Shown here: positions 41,322 to 51,228 of the stretch, one piece after another
Position numbering within the stretch: the first letter of the stretch is position 1
How the letters are laid out: each line of letters opens with the position of its first letter
Assembly: GCA_907163375.1 (NCBI GenBank)
Contig: CAJQUW010005537.1
Location: 1 to 64,000, forward strand
Source of the DNA: Prostheceraeus crozeri
Taxonomy: Eukaryota; Platyhelminthes; Polycladida; Euryleptidae
DNA length: 64,000 bases
Direction of reading: 5' to 3'
The notes under the pieces: generated by a model
Told to the model about the DNA's origin: nothing
What the model saw: only the letters and a program-made list of their open reading frames with translations
Database searches by the model: none
Program-made: the position numbers and the translations under genes

Positions 41322-41588
41322 ATGCAGACGCCGAACAGACAAGTCAGCTCTCCTCGCGGACCGCAGTTAAGGCCGCGAAATTTATTTGAGGAGTTTGTCA
41401 GGCTAGAGGAGCAAGACAGAGTTTATAATAATCTTGCTCGGATTGGCAATCCGATGACAGCAACTGCTGTCAATCCAACGGAATGGCGCTACATTCCACT
41501 TTTTAGCCATGTACCAGTTAGTGTGGAAGTCGACAGTGCTACCAAAGAGAGAGTCAAAGACTCTCTCAGCAGAATTGGTAGGGTGTAA
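41322..41588 (+). CDS. Short unrecognised Polinton protein with histone-type 3' end (88 aa)
   Basis: A complete frame from MQTPNRQVSS to DSLSRIGRV. The N-terminus is proline/arginine rich and disordered-looking (SPRGPQLRPRN); a short helical part (LFEEFVRLEEQDRVYNNLAR) and a compact C-terminal half follow. No known domain recognised. The unit is tight: TATA 39 bases upstream and stem-loop 30 bases after the stop, which is the geometry of replication-dependent histone genes. The position at the left end, apart from the capsid genes, suggests an early or regulatory role (inference). Confidence 0.75.
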   Translation: MQTPNRQVSSPRGPQLRPRNLFEEFVRLEEQDRVYNNLARIGNPMTATAVNPTEWRYIPLFSHVPVSVEVDSATKERVKDSLSRIGRV

Positions 41589-41598
41589 GATGACGTTA

Positions 41599-41741
41599 CT
41601 CCCGAGAACGAACCACCGGCTCTCTTAAGGGCCACCATGGGGCAAGATTTGATAGAACCTCCACGCGGTTTGCCCTGGGCAGTCTTCGGACTGGCGAATA
41701 CTATCATTAAGTTGAATCTTCTATCAGTCAACTTGAACGTT
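41599..41741 (+). repeat. 140-bp block with stem-loop, copy 2
   Basis: Second near-identical copy of the 41,123 block; its end runs directly into the upstream region of the next gene. Confidence 0.9.
41618..41633 (+). promoter_or_regulatory. Histone-type mRNA 3' stem-loop, copy 2
   Basis: GGCTCT-CTTA-AGGGCC then ACCATGGGGCAAGA, 30 bases after the stop codon at 41,588. Same full consensus match and downstream CAAGA as copy 1. Confidence 0.8.
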
Positions 41742-41806
41742 ATGCAGTCGATTGCTATCCCTGAAGCATTCTGATTCGCTGTTGAGCAATTCATTGTTGA
41801 AAACCC

Positions 41807-41813
41807 TATATAA
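41807..41813 (+). promoter_or_regulatory. TATA box of gene at 41,855
   Basis: CCCTATATAAGCC, 48 bases before the ATG at 41,855. Confidence 0.65.
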
Positions 41814-41854
41814 GCCAGAAGATTGTAGCGCTTCTCATTCAATTTGAAGTCACG

Positions 41855-42109
41855 ATGGAAGCCACATCTGCCGACAACATTCCCGTCTTCATCGATGAAG
41901 ACAACGCCATTCCCGAGTTCGTCATCCTCGACGAGTGGGATGAAGAGGATGATAAGAAGGGGAAGATCAAGAAGATCATTTGGACGGATGAGGTATGGAC
42001 TCCAAATAGCACTCGCATCCGAAAGGTGCCAGATGCACCAGCACGACCTAGGCGGTATAGGGTCTATGAGAACCTAACCGTCATACCCATTGACTATTCC
42101 AGCCAATAG
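41855..42109 (+). CDS. Short acidic Polinton protein with histone-type 3' end (84 aa)
   Basis: MEATSADNIPVFIDEDNAIP begins a strongly acidic N-terminal half (ILDEWDEEDDKKGK); the C-terminal half is basic (RIRKVPDAPARPRRYRVYEN). No family recognised; the charge split suggests a protein-protein or nucleic-acid adaptor. It has its own TATA box and a stem-loop 36 bases after the stop, like its upstream neighbour. The two short proteins do not look like paralogues. Confidence 0.75.
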   Translation: MEATSADNIPVFIDEDNAIPEFVILDEWDEEDDKKGKIKKIIWTDEVWTPNSTRIRKVPDAPARPRRYRVYENLTVIPIDYSSQ

Positions 42110-42125
42110 TCAACTTAAATTCACA

Positions 42126-42256
42126 CCCCCGAGAACGAACCATCGGCTCTCTTAAGGGCCACCATGGGGCAAGACATGATAGAACCTCCACGCGGTTTGC
42201 CCTGGGCAGTCTTCGGACTGGCGAATACTATCATTAAGTTGAATCTGCTATCAACG
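42126..42256 (+). repeat. 140-bp block with stem-loop, copy 3
   Basis: Third copy, shorter at its right side; it runs into the 42,260-42,640 block shared with the left end of the window. Confidence 0.85.
42145..42160 (+). promoter_or_regulatory. Histone-type mRNA 3' stem-loop, copy 3
   Basis: GGCTCT-CTTA-AGGGCC then ACCATGGGGCAAGA, 36 bases after the stop at 42,109. Confidence 0.8.
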
Positions 42257-42596
42257 TTGCAAATGAAGTTCGGTGTAATACTTCCTTTCGACGGGCGTTC
42301 CTGTAAAGGGCAGCGGTGACACCCGTAGCTATGTATACCGCAAGGGACATTCGGCAATGGTCAATCTTGTTTAACCTCTCTGCGTCATGTTTGCAAGTGA
42401 TTGCCTCTGTCTCAACGTAGTGTGCATTCGCGTCAGGGCGACATTTAGCCAACTGTCGAAGGTTGCCTAAAACTTTCCATTGCATACGTTATGAGAGCCA
42501 TGAGTTCTACCTGTCTCTATCAATGAGACGAATTGATGAATGGAATGAAATGGGAGGACACTCACGCGCCACACGCAACATAACACACTTCTCTCT

Positions 42597-43008
42597 TCCG
42601 TAGTCTAACAAGCTCTTTACACATGGATCGCAGTCGATTGCTATCCCTGTATCAGAAGTGTAAGCTATCTTAATTTTATTTGACACTATTTCATCTATCA
42701 TCATCGCCCATATGAAATGTTTTAAGATTTACAAGTTAGACTAAGCGTGCTACTATTTCCAAATGAAAAAGTATACATGGTTAAATCATCCACTTAAGCC
42801 CATCCGTAGTCTAACAAGCTCTTTACACATGGATCGCAGTCGATTGCTATCCCTGTATCAGAAGTGTAAGCCATCTTAATTTTATTTGACACTATTTCAT
42901 CTATCATCATCGTCCATATGAAATGTTATAAGAATTGCAAGTTAAACTAAGTGTGCTACTATTTCCAAATGAAAAAGTATACATGCTTAAATCATCCACT
43001 GAAGCCCC
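42597..43008 (+). repeat. Two tandem copies of a ~207-bp non-coding unit
   Basis: CCGTAGTCTAACAAGCTC starts both copies (about 42,598 and 42,805) and they stay over 90% alike to ...ATCATCCACT. Part of it (CAGTCGATTGCTATCCCTG) also appears at 41,744, upstream of the 84-aa gene. No coding sense. Confidence 0.9.
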
Positions 43009-43057
43009 ATTCAAGTAAGTCAGTATGAAAGCAAAGATAATACGAAATAAAAATTTA

Positions 43058-43450
43058 TCATGGCATGTATTTCAAAAGGTCTTCATCGTCAATATCGTCC
43101 CAGAGTCGGGCTTCACATAGATAACAAAAACAGTTCACTTGCTTTAATCGTTCTTCCACTGCGAGCCTCACTTTGTCAATATACTCCCACTCCGCCATAG
43201 TTCGTGGCTGGGAGTTAGGGGTGTACCACTCCCATAATTGGTGGAGGAACTTGGTGCTGGTGATCTCCATCACATCGTCAGTATCGTACTGGAGATACTT
43301 CCACCTCACGCCTGTTAAGTCGGGACACTCCTTCTCACATACACTCTCTTCGTTGTCCGCTGGTAATGACACCTCTACCTTCGTTGGAGCGTTTGGTGTT
43401 GAGGATGGAGAAGAGAATTTTGTGTTTGGTGTTGTCGGAGGGCTTGTCAT
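43058..43450 (-). CDS. Unrecognised Polinton protein (130 aa)
   Basis: Proline/threonine/serine-rich, disordered start (MTSPPTTPNTKFSSPSSTPN), then an acidic middle (EESVCEKECPDLTG) and a compact tryptophan-rich C-terminal half with a CFCYLCEARLW cysteine motif. No family recognised. It diverges from PolB: the two starts are about 250 bases apart with paired CCAAT boxes and a TATA-like TATATATG between them, so they may share a control region. Confidence 0.65.
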   Translation of the reverse strand: MTSPPTTPNTKFSSPSSTPNAPTKVEVSLPADNEESVCEKECPDLTGVRWKYLQYDTDDVMEITSTKFLHQLWEWYTPNSQPRTMAEWEYIDKVRLAVEERLKQVNCFCYLCEARLWDDIDDEDLLKYMP

Positions 43451-43499
43451 GTTGACTGTGAATAATAACTTTGAAATGTTTTCTAATTCTTAAGTATCA

Positions 43500-43552
43500 A
43501 CAAGCAACCAATCAGAATGAACAGCCAATGATGAATACGAAAGTATATATGT
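43500..43552 (+). promoter_or_regulatory. CCAAT/TATA control region between 130-aa gene and PolB
   Basis: AACCAATCAG at about 43,506 and AGCCAATGAT at about 43,522, then AGTATATATG at 43,542. Paired CCAAT boxes also occur (inverted) at the far right end, near 59,821 and 59,839. Confidence 0.45.
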
Positions 43553-43699
43553 AAAGTGACATTCGTGTCATTTCACTCTGTCTTTGTGACATATAAGTGA
43601 AGTGTTCTCTGACGAATTCTATATTTGAGGCGTACAAGTAAACTGCTCTCTCGTGAAGTCTCTATCTTGTTGAAGTATCAACCTTAAACTCGATTTCGT

Positions 43700-46600
43700 T
43701 GAAATGGTAAGTTGAAAATTTCTTCACTCATCTCCCTCAAACGTGTGGCTAATAGCATCTTCCTCAATTTCAGGCATCAACTTCATCACCAACGCCCTCC
43801 CTTCTCGAGGAAAGTTTAGAGTTGTTGAGTCAAAGTAGGTTGTAACAATACACTGAGACTTGAAGAGAGATGATAGAATGATTTCTCTTTCAGGTGATGT
43901 GAGTTCCAGCTCAGGACTCTCGCGACAAGGCAACGAGTGGGAATGTGCCGACTGCGGACATATGTTTACAAGGAAGCACAGTCTCCTTCGACACATCAAA
44001 CAACGTGTGTGTCAACGCAAAGCGGCGTCAATCTCCGGAGGTGAAGTTGATTCTGACGATGACATCTCCTTTCCTTGCGATTTGTGCCCTCTTTCTTTTG
44101 ATAGTCACTTTCAGCGATCTTCGCACAGACTTCAACACACGCATGCAAATGATCACTACACCAACGGTACCTCTACCATCTCCCTCATTAATGTTTCACA
44201 TAATAATTTAGTACGCGACTACTGCATGGAGTCCAATACTCAAATAGTAGATTTTCCTGAGTGGCTCCTTCAAAATTCTAACATTATCGAAGCGCTCTTC
44301 AACAATTTAGACAATTTTAGAATGAAGGCGCTCATCTACCTTAAACTAAAATATATTAAGATAGATTTTCAAACGGGTCAAGTGACGGAGAGAATACAGG
44401 TTCATGTTCCTTCCTCTTCCGCAACCGAAGTTGTAGACTGCGAGTCTTGGCTAAATTTTCACATTCAATGTTTAAAATCAAATGTAGATAAATTCAATCA
44501 ACGCGACAGCGCTCTCATTTTTGATGGTGTGGACTCAGCCATATTCAAAATTTCACTATTAGAAAGTCATGCAGATCGAGGTACATTTAAACTACCAAAA
44601 ACGTTGTATAATAAGAAAGCTGTCATCAATGTCGATTGTAAATCACAGTGTTTCAAATATGCAGTCCTATCCATCCTTCACTATAATGATATCAACGCGA
44701 ATCGAAATCATACCTATAGCTATAGACAGTGGGAGGATGAACTAGACTTTGAAGGTTGTGATACTAACAACATGAAAATCAAAGATGTAGAAACGTTCGA
44801 AAAAGATAATAAGATTAAAATTGTCGTTCACGTGTGGGAGATGGGGTTGAAGGGTGCCCGCTATAATTCACGTTCAACTTGTTATGAACGTGTAGTCAAC
44901 CTCTTATTAGTAAAACAAGATGATAGCGAGGAATGGCACTACTGTGGTATTCCCAAAATCTCTCGCTTGTACACTCACTTGGGGCACTCTAAAAGAGGTG
45001 AACATTTTGTATGCGACCGCTGCATCCGCTCCTTTTGGAGTAAAGATGAATTTGAAACTCACTATGAATGGTGCAAGCGAGGTAAATTACAAATGGAACG
45101 CATGCCCAAAGATAAAATATTTTCACATAGGGATAATGGTGACGAATTAAGTCCCCTGCGTGTCATTTACGCAGACATAGAATGCTACATTGATGATATC
45201 ATCCACAAGCCAGCAGCCATATCCTGCTATGAAGTATGGCATCACCACTTTAGGAATAGACAAAACGAAATGCATACTTGGCAAGGTGAAGATTGCATTT
45301 CAAAATTTCTAGAATTTCTCGATAAAGCTGCTAAATTTCAACAATCATATGATTCCCAATTGCAGCGTAAGTCACTACATATGTCAGATGAAGACAAACA
45401 AAAATTTGAAAGTTGCACATCCTGTCCTAAATGTCATAAAACGTTTGATGACGATAAAATTAAGAAAGTGCGTGATCATGATCACATCACTGGTAAATTT
45501 AGAAACGCACTCTGCTCCAAATGTAACTTTTCACTTAGGTTGAGACGTCGTGTACTACCCGTCATTTTTCATAACTTTAAGGGCTATATATGCTGTCATA
45601 TGCTCATAACAGGAGGGTTGAGCCAGATGAAATCGTGGCAGTTTAATGTAATAGCACAAACGAGAGAAAAATTCATGGCAATGACAGCAAAAGCACCAGT
45701 AGATAAAACTACAGAAAATAAGACAGTCTTCTTCGAAATAAAATTTTTAGATTCATTCCAATTCATGTCAGCGTCACTAGCTTCTCTCGTTCGTAATCTC
45801 AAGTTTCTTCCCCATAGTCAAACTTTGAAGAAACACTATCCAAACTTAACGGATGAAATAATCACTCGCAAAGGAGTCTTTCCTTATGCGTATTTTAGCT
45901 CAATGTCTAAACTAAATGAAACAACCCTTCCTTCCATTGACAAATTCCAAAACGATTTGACGGGTGAAGATTGTCCAGTAGAAGATTATGAATGTGCTCA
46001 AGAGGCATGGTTAAAATTTGAATGTAAAACGTTTGGCGATTATATGATCGCTTACTTAGAATTAGATGTCATTTTGCTGGCTGATGTCTTTCAGGAATTT
46101 CGACGAGTGGCATTAGAAGAAGACAAATTAGATCCTGTCCACTTTGTCAGTCTACCAGCCATGTCCTTTAAATCAGCCTTTAAAATGACTGGTGAGACCA
46201 TTCATCTCTTTCTTACAAGACCCCGAGATGTATAACATACTTGAGCGCGGAATACGCGGTGGTCTCACATTTGTAAATAAACATCATATAAAATCTGAAA
46301 CAGTAGGCGATGATCATATCCACCTAAAGTACTATGACCAAAATAATCTATATGGCAGTCCACTGTCTAAACCACTACCTCATTCCGAGTTTAGTTGGTT
46401 AAATCAAGATGAGCTTGAGTATTACTCCAACCCTTCAAACATACTGAAGATTCCAGATGAAGGTGATTAGGGATATTATTTTGAAGTGGATTTGATTTAT
46501 CCAAATAGCATTAAAAATAAAACTGCTGATTTCCCACTCGCACCTGAATCTGGTGAAGTGACTGAAGATATGTTTTCACCATTCATGTCACAATTTCATA

Positions 46601-47677
46601 ATAACTTAAGAGAGTGTGGACAATCAAGGTACAAACCATGCCGCAAACTTTTACTCACCCAATATGATAAGAAAAATTATCTCGTACACTTCTGCATACT
46701 AAAATTCTATTTAGAAATGGGCATGCTTCTAAAGTCAGTTCACCGCATTATCAAAGTTAGACAGAAAGCCTTCCTCAAACCCTACATAGATAGTAACAGT
46801 CAAAAACGTGCACTCGCCCAAAATAATTTTGAAAAGGATTTTTATAAATATAAGAATAACAGTCTTTTCGGAAAGACCATGGAGGATGTTAGAAAACGTA
46901 TGAACTACAAACTAGTCGTCGATGAACAAAAATATCACAAATTGACCTCATCACCTCTTTTCATTGATAGAGACATCATCGATGAGGATCTTGTAGGTGT
47001 TAAAATGATAAAATCAGAAGTTGAGTTGTGCAAACCCATCTATATTGGGCAACCCGTTTTAGATTATTCCATGCTTGAAACTCTTCTACAAAATATTAAA
47101 ACCATGCCCTCTCGTAAAAGAGGTTCGCTTGCTGGGTGGTGATACAGATAGTTTCTTTTTAGGAATTACCACTCAAAAAGATTTAAATTTTAATGAAGTA
47201 GGCAAGTCATTAGAAAAATATTTCGACACATCTAACTACAATCCCACTCATCCACTCTATTCCATACAGACTAAAGCCAAACTTGGTTGTTTTAAGGATG
47301 AAACAGCAGGAAAGGAAATAGCTGAAATGATTCTCCTCCGTCCTAAAATGTATTCCATGAAATTAAAAGAATGTGCAGATAGTATTAAGCGTGCTAAAGG
47401 TATATCAAAATCCATTGTTCACAAAATGAAACATCGGTCCTATAAGAAGGCCTATAAAAATAAAACTATTACGTTTGTCAATATGACAATCTTAAAATCT
47501 CAAGTTCATACTGTGAAAACGTACACGTTCAAGAAACGAGCACTTTCAGCATGGGAGGATAAGAGGTGTTGGATAGGACATAACACATCTCTTCCACATG
47601 GACATCCTGACACAAACATACCAACACCCAAAAGAATAAAACTCACGCTACCACATTCAGGAGATGTATTGACATAA
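43700..47677 (+). pseudogene. Protein-primed family B DNA polymerase (PolB) of the large Polinton
   Basis: It starts with C2H2 fingers (CADCGHMFTRKHSLLRHI and CDLCPLSFDSHFQRSSH); another cysteine/histidine motif (CDRCIRSFWSKDEFETH) and a CPKCHKTF...DHDHITGKF endonuclease-VII-like zinc segment follow. Exonuclease motifs YADIECYIDD and YLELDVILLADVF are visible, then polymerase motifs YDQNNLYGSPL, NNSLFGKTMEDVRKR and GDTDSFFLGI. This is the replicase of Polintons, primed by a terminal protein. It looks nearly whole, with about two breaks. The front end has intron-like signals (an ATG followed at once by GTAAGT). It ends at a shared poly-A region with the minus-strand gene beyond. Confidence 0.9.
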
Positions 47678-47827
47678 TCAACTTTAACTCAGTATTTTGA
47701 TGTTGCTTTTTGTAGATATACATGGCTGTTTTATGTATCGCATGAGATCGTTTCTTCCTTGTGAATATATGCCTACAGTTAGCTCATTCCCCCTATATCT
47801 GTGAAAAGACTTTTTCATATACATATT

Positions 47828-47841
47828 TTTATTTCAATAAA
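47828..47841. terminator. Overlapping poly-A signals for both strands
   Basis: TTTATT (minus-strand AATAAA, 47,828-47,833) and AATAAA (47,836-47,841) lie back to back between the convergent PolB and WEVG genes. Confidence 0.65.
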
Positions 47842-47856
47842 CATATCACAATGACT

Positions 47857-49407
47857 TCACTTTGTTTTCCGAAACACTAAAGTTACGAGGGATTTAGTAT
47901 CTTTCACATGGATGCACTCTTGTAAACCATTGGTAATTTTGATAGCAATAGAGGGTATAGTTTGTTTGACGACGGGATGATAGAAAATAGATTCAAACAT
48001 CTTCTCGACTATTCCATATGAAGCGTCTTTATCATGAATGAAATCACGTAAAATGTATTCTTTTTTCTCACCAACAGAAATAGGTAGAATCAAATCACTT
48101 TGAATGTAAAGGTGCTGTTCATGTTTATCAAGTGTCATTGGTGTTTCTATACCAATCGTATGCGCAGCAGCAAACACAGTTTGTAGCATTGAAAAACCAA
48201 AGAGTTTTTTCAAATTTTTACTCAATTGACATTGAATGTCATCACCCAGTTTCAGAACAACGCGTTGATTTTCAATTGAAAACGAAATGTGGTGTGTCTT
48301 TACATCATATTTACTTTTCATCACATGCTTCAACTTCTGTTGTATATAAGGATTTACTACATGAATGAAGCTTTCAACTGTATGATATAGACGCGGCATT
48401 ATATTGATAGCAACTTTAGATTCTTCATAAGACTGGTAAATTTTCTTGATGCGATCGCCATAGATGTCCACCCACCATTCATCATTAACTGAATCAGCTT
48501 TAGTGTGATATTCATGAGAAGCATACACCAGACCGCTTCCAATAATAGGTGTATAATGTCTTACAAAATGACGCAAGGTTGGAGAGAAATAAACTGTAAG
48601 TTTGTCATTATATTTCTGAATAACCAACTTATTTTTGTCCGCCATAATTTTCTCTCCATACTTCTTACACACAGTCTCATCCCATCGTTTTACTAACTCA
48701 ATAAGTGATGAAGGTTGAACACCACGCTTTTTCAAAATGATGCGTTCTTCGCATTCTACAACATCTTCATCAAATATTTTAAATCTATAATGAAATTTGT
48801 TGATTCGATTTGAATAAACTTTTTTAACATTTGCAGTAGCAATTGACGTTAGATGTAGTCCATGGCCAAAACCAAGATGTGGATAGAATTCATTATCCAA
48901 CCTCAGCGTAAGACCTTTAGTAAAAGAATGAAAGCGAAGGAACTGTCTCCCACTCCAATGATAGATAGTAAACTCATAAGCTTTCTGATTTTTATTCTTC
49001 ATGATGGAAGTATTACCACTGTTGAATGCCTTAATAATTTTCTCATTCCCAAATGGTTCATAAGAATCTGATTTTATCTGAATCCATTCATAGTTCCACT
49101 TTCCATCTGATGTTAAATTGTATGGGAACTGGAATGCATTATTCATCGTTATTCCATCATGGGTGCGAGGAGTCAATATCATTTCTTCCAAATCATTCAC
49201 ATTCTGAATATTGCTATCATAGCAAATACTAAAAACGCCAACCTCCCATTCACCTTCTAAATGTAGTGGGCGATTTAATTCTACTCGATAGTCTGATGGT
49301 TTATTTTTGGGAAATTTATTCATAGAAGCATTACTGGGTAAATAGATTAGAAACGAGTCCTTATTTTCACTTTCCATATTATTCACATTGGAAAAATATA
49401 TTAGCAT
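47857..49407 (-). CDS. Large WEVG-motif Polinton protein, paralogue 1 (516 aa)
   Basis: After a short lead (the second ATG, MESENKDSF, is the likelier start) it reads FLIYLPSNASMNKFPKNKPS and EGEWEVGVFSICY. Proteins beginning with a P-S-N-A-S...G-E-W-E-V-G pattern are common in Polinton-like elements of invertebrates, but their role is not known to me. The rest is beta-strand-like with no enzyme motif. It is followed on the same strand by a paralogue (49,417-50,814) sharing NGNWEVGVTQLVY. Size and pairing suggest virion surface or assembly proteins (inference). Confidence 0.7.
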   Translation of the reverse strand: MLIYFSNVNNMESENKDSFLIYLPSNASMNKFPKNKPSDYRVELNRPLHLEGEWEVGVFSICYDSNIQNVNDLEEMILTPRTHDGITMNNAFQFPYNLTSDGKWNYEWIQIKSDSYEPFGNEKIIKAFNSGNTSIMKNKNQKAYEFTIYHWSGRQFLRFHSFTKGLTLRLDNEFYPHLGFGHGLHLTSIATANVKKVYSNRINKFHYRFKIFDEDVVECEERIILKKRGVQPSSLIELVKRWDETVCKKYGEKIMADKNKLVIQKYNDKLTVYFSPTLRHFVRHYTPIIGSGLVYASHEYHTKADSVNDEWWVDIYGDRIKKIYQSYEESKVAINIMPRLYHTVESFIHVVNPYIQQKLKHVMKSKYDVKTHHISFSIENQRVVLKLGDDIQCQLSKNLKKLFGFSMLQTVFAAAHTIGIETPMTLDKHEQHLYIQSDLILPISVGEKKEYILRDFIHDKDASYGIVEKMFESIFYHPVVKQTIPSIAIKITNGLQECIHVKDTKSLVTLVFRKTK

Positions 49408-49416
49408 ACTTTTGCA

Positions 49417-50814
49417 TTAACTCTTCATTCGGAAATGGAGTGTGATACTTGTCACAGCATCTTTATGAAAAGGAATCAACGCACCAGCATCGTCATAAAT
49501 GGCAATATCAATTTGTGGGATGTAGTTTGATTTCAGCTTTGTATAATGCACTTTCTTGAAAGTATGCTCAGATAAAATACTGCAGCTTTTGGGCTGGTAT
49601 GGTATCATTGCTAGCAATGGAGCTTCAACATCTCCCACACGTACATCTTCACCAATATTGGAATATATCTGAAAATAGTTAATACGACGCGATAGCGACA
49701 TGTCTGCGCTAGCTTTGGTTACAGTACCACTTTTAAAGATATTTTGGTCAAAACCCAAAATGTCCATTAGAGTTTTATCCATAATTAGTTCAATACCTTT
49801 TCCACTTATAGTGAGAGACAAAGTACCTTCTTTTTCAGAAAATGAAATATGTTGCTCATTAATCACTTCATTTAAATAATCTACAACCAATTTAACCGAA
49901 GTAATAATGCGAGGCATCAACACTCTTGTTTCATGTAAGATACCACCTAAAGGCTCTACACACTTTCTGTATAAAGATACGGTCCATTCTGTATCAAATT
50001 GATTTGACCTTTCACATGGTAAATGTTGTATATCAGATTTTCCATGAACAGCTGCAGAACGATGTCGTAAGAACTGATGAAAATCTTTTGAACAAACTAA
50101 TACTAGATCATCATCATTTAATTTACTTATTGCAATATGATTAGATGATTTGATATGAGTCAATGTTGCCACTTGTTTACCATCAACTCGAAGGAGATAA
50201 TTAAATTTCTTCAATATTGTTTCAGGAGTCATGTTTGTCTTTCTTGGCTTAATCACAATCTTCTTCACCAACGTCTTCTCATTTCTTGGAATAAGATCTA
50301 CATAATAAGCTTCCTCTCGATATATTAACTGTTTATGACCACTTATGTGGTAATTAACGTTAAAATTATCATAGCTTGTTAAGGCGCTAGCGAGGTAACC
50401 TAAATCATTTCTTAAACTTGGACTTAAACCAACAATCCAATCTTTCTCAACTACATGATGTACATAAGTATAATCATCATTGTGCGGAGTAAATTGGGCA
50501 ATATGTTTACATGCTTTATTCAAGAAATCATATATAAACTTTTTACATGATAAGAGATCTTTCTTTGGCCACTGTGGAATGTATACTCGGCACCCCTTTT
50601 CACATTGGTAAGCAGCTGTACGTCTCATATTAATAGTCATCACCTCATGATCAAAAGTATAGACACAGTTGCTATAAACAAGTTGAGTGACACCCACTTC
50701 CCAATTTCCATTTAGCTGTTGTGCATGATCAATGGGAGTAGAAAAGAGTGCGGCTCGATTACTAGCAAATCTCTTTGTAGCCGCATTGCTAAGCAAAATA
50801 TGATAAAACGACAT
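49417..50814 (-). CDS. Large WEVG-motif Polinton protein, paralogue 2 (465 aa)
   Basis: MSFYHILLSNAATKRFASNR then LNGNWEVGVTQLVY: same opening plan as the neighbouring 516-aa protein (short beta segment, S-N-A, WEVG). Both also share later landmarks (FLRHRSA / FVRHYTP; DTEWTVSLYRKCVEPLGGIL / DEWWVDIYGDRIKKIYQ; long alternating-polarity C-terminal region), so they arose by duplication. The spacer between them is only 9 bases, which implies either a very compact 3'/5' junction or shared transcript. No enzyme motif. Confidence 0.75.
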   Translation of the reverse strand: MSFYHILLSNAATKRFASNRAALFSTPIDHAQQLNGNWEVGVTQLVYSNCVYTFDHEVMTINMRRTAAYQCEKGCRVYIPQWPKKDLLSCKKFIYDFLNKACKHIAQFTPHNDDYTYVHHVVEKDWIVGLSPSLRNDLGYLASALTSYDNFNVNYHISGHKQLIYREEAYYVDLIPRNEKTLVKKIVIKPRKTNMTPETILKKFNYLLRVDGKQVATLTHIKSSNHIAISKLNDDDLVLVCSKDFHQFLRHRSAAVHGKSDIQHLPCERSNQFDTEWTVSLYRKCVEPLGGILHETRVLMPRIITSVKLVVDYLNEVINEQHISFSEKEGTLSLTISGKGIELIMDKTLMDILGFDQNIFKSGTVTKASADMSLSRRINYFQIYSNIGEDVRVGDVEAPLLAMIPYQPKSCSILSEHTFKKVHYTKLKSNYIPQIDIAIYDDAGALIPFHKDAVTSITLHFRMKS

Positions 50815-50853
50815 TTTTATATTGCTGATCTGCGGCTTTGCATAACATCATGA

Positions 50854-51206
50854 AGACTTAGATTTTGGACTCTCTACAATATATCAGAGTTGATCGTGAT
50901 GGAAACGTACACTTCAAAACTTCTCATGGTCATACATCAAGAGGTATTACATTAACATGGCGACAATTTGTCAACCTCAATGATATTATGAGGGATTTGG
51001 AATATTTTGAAACATTAAGATTCATCTCCTTGGGTGATCAAGTTTGGCTTCAACATTACAGAAATGAAATTCAAATCTGCCATTCTCATTCCACAAACTG
51101 TTTCTCATTTCGCAAATACAATTGGGAGAAGTATAGAAGATACATACATCGCTCCATCATGACATTTATTCGTCGTGAGTTCATCGCCCTACTATGCAAA
51201 TCTTAA
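50854..51206 (+). pseudogene. Small DNA-binding-like paralogue 1 (possible PC4-like)
   Basis: Reads DRDGNVHFKTSHGHTSRGIT, LTWRQFVNLNDIMRDLEYF, then VWLQHYRNEIQICHSHSTNC and ends NWEKYRRYI. It is clearly a paralogue of the next gene. The stretch RGITLTWRQFVNLNDIM resembles the KGISLTLEQW..LKE.I signature of the PC4/p15 transcription coactivator fold, but the similarity is short. It appears to carry about one break. Position directly before a TBP-like gene is suggestive. Confidence 0.4.
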
Positions 51207-51228
51207 TCAGACATGACTACCACACACC

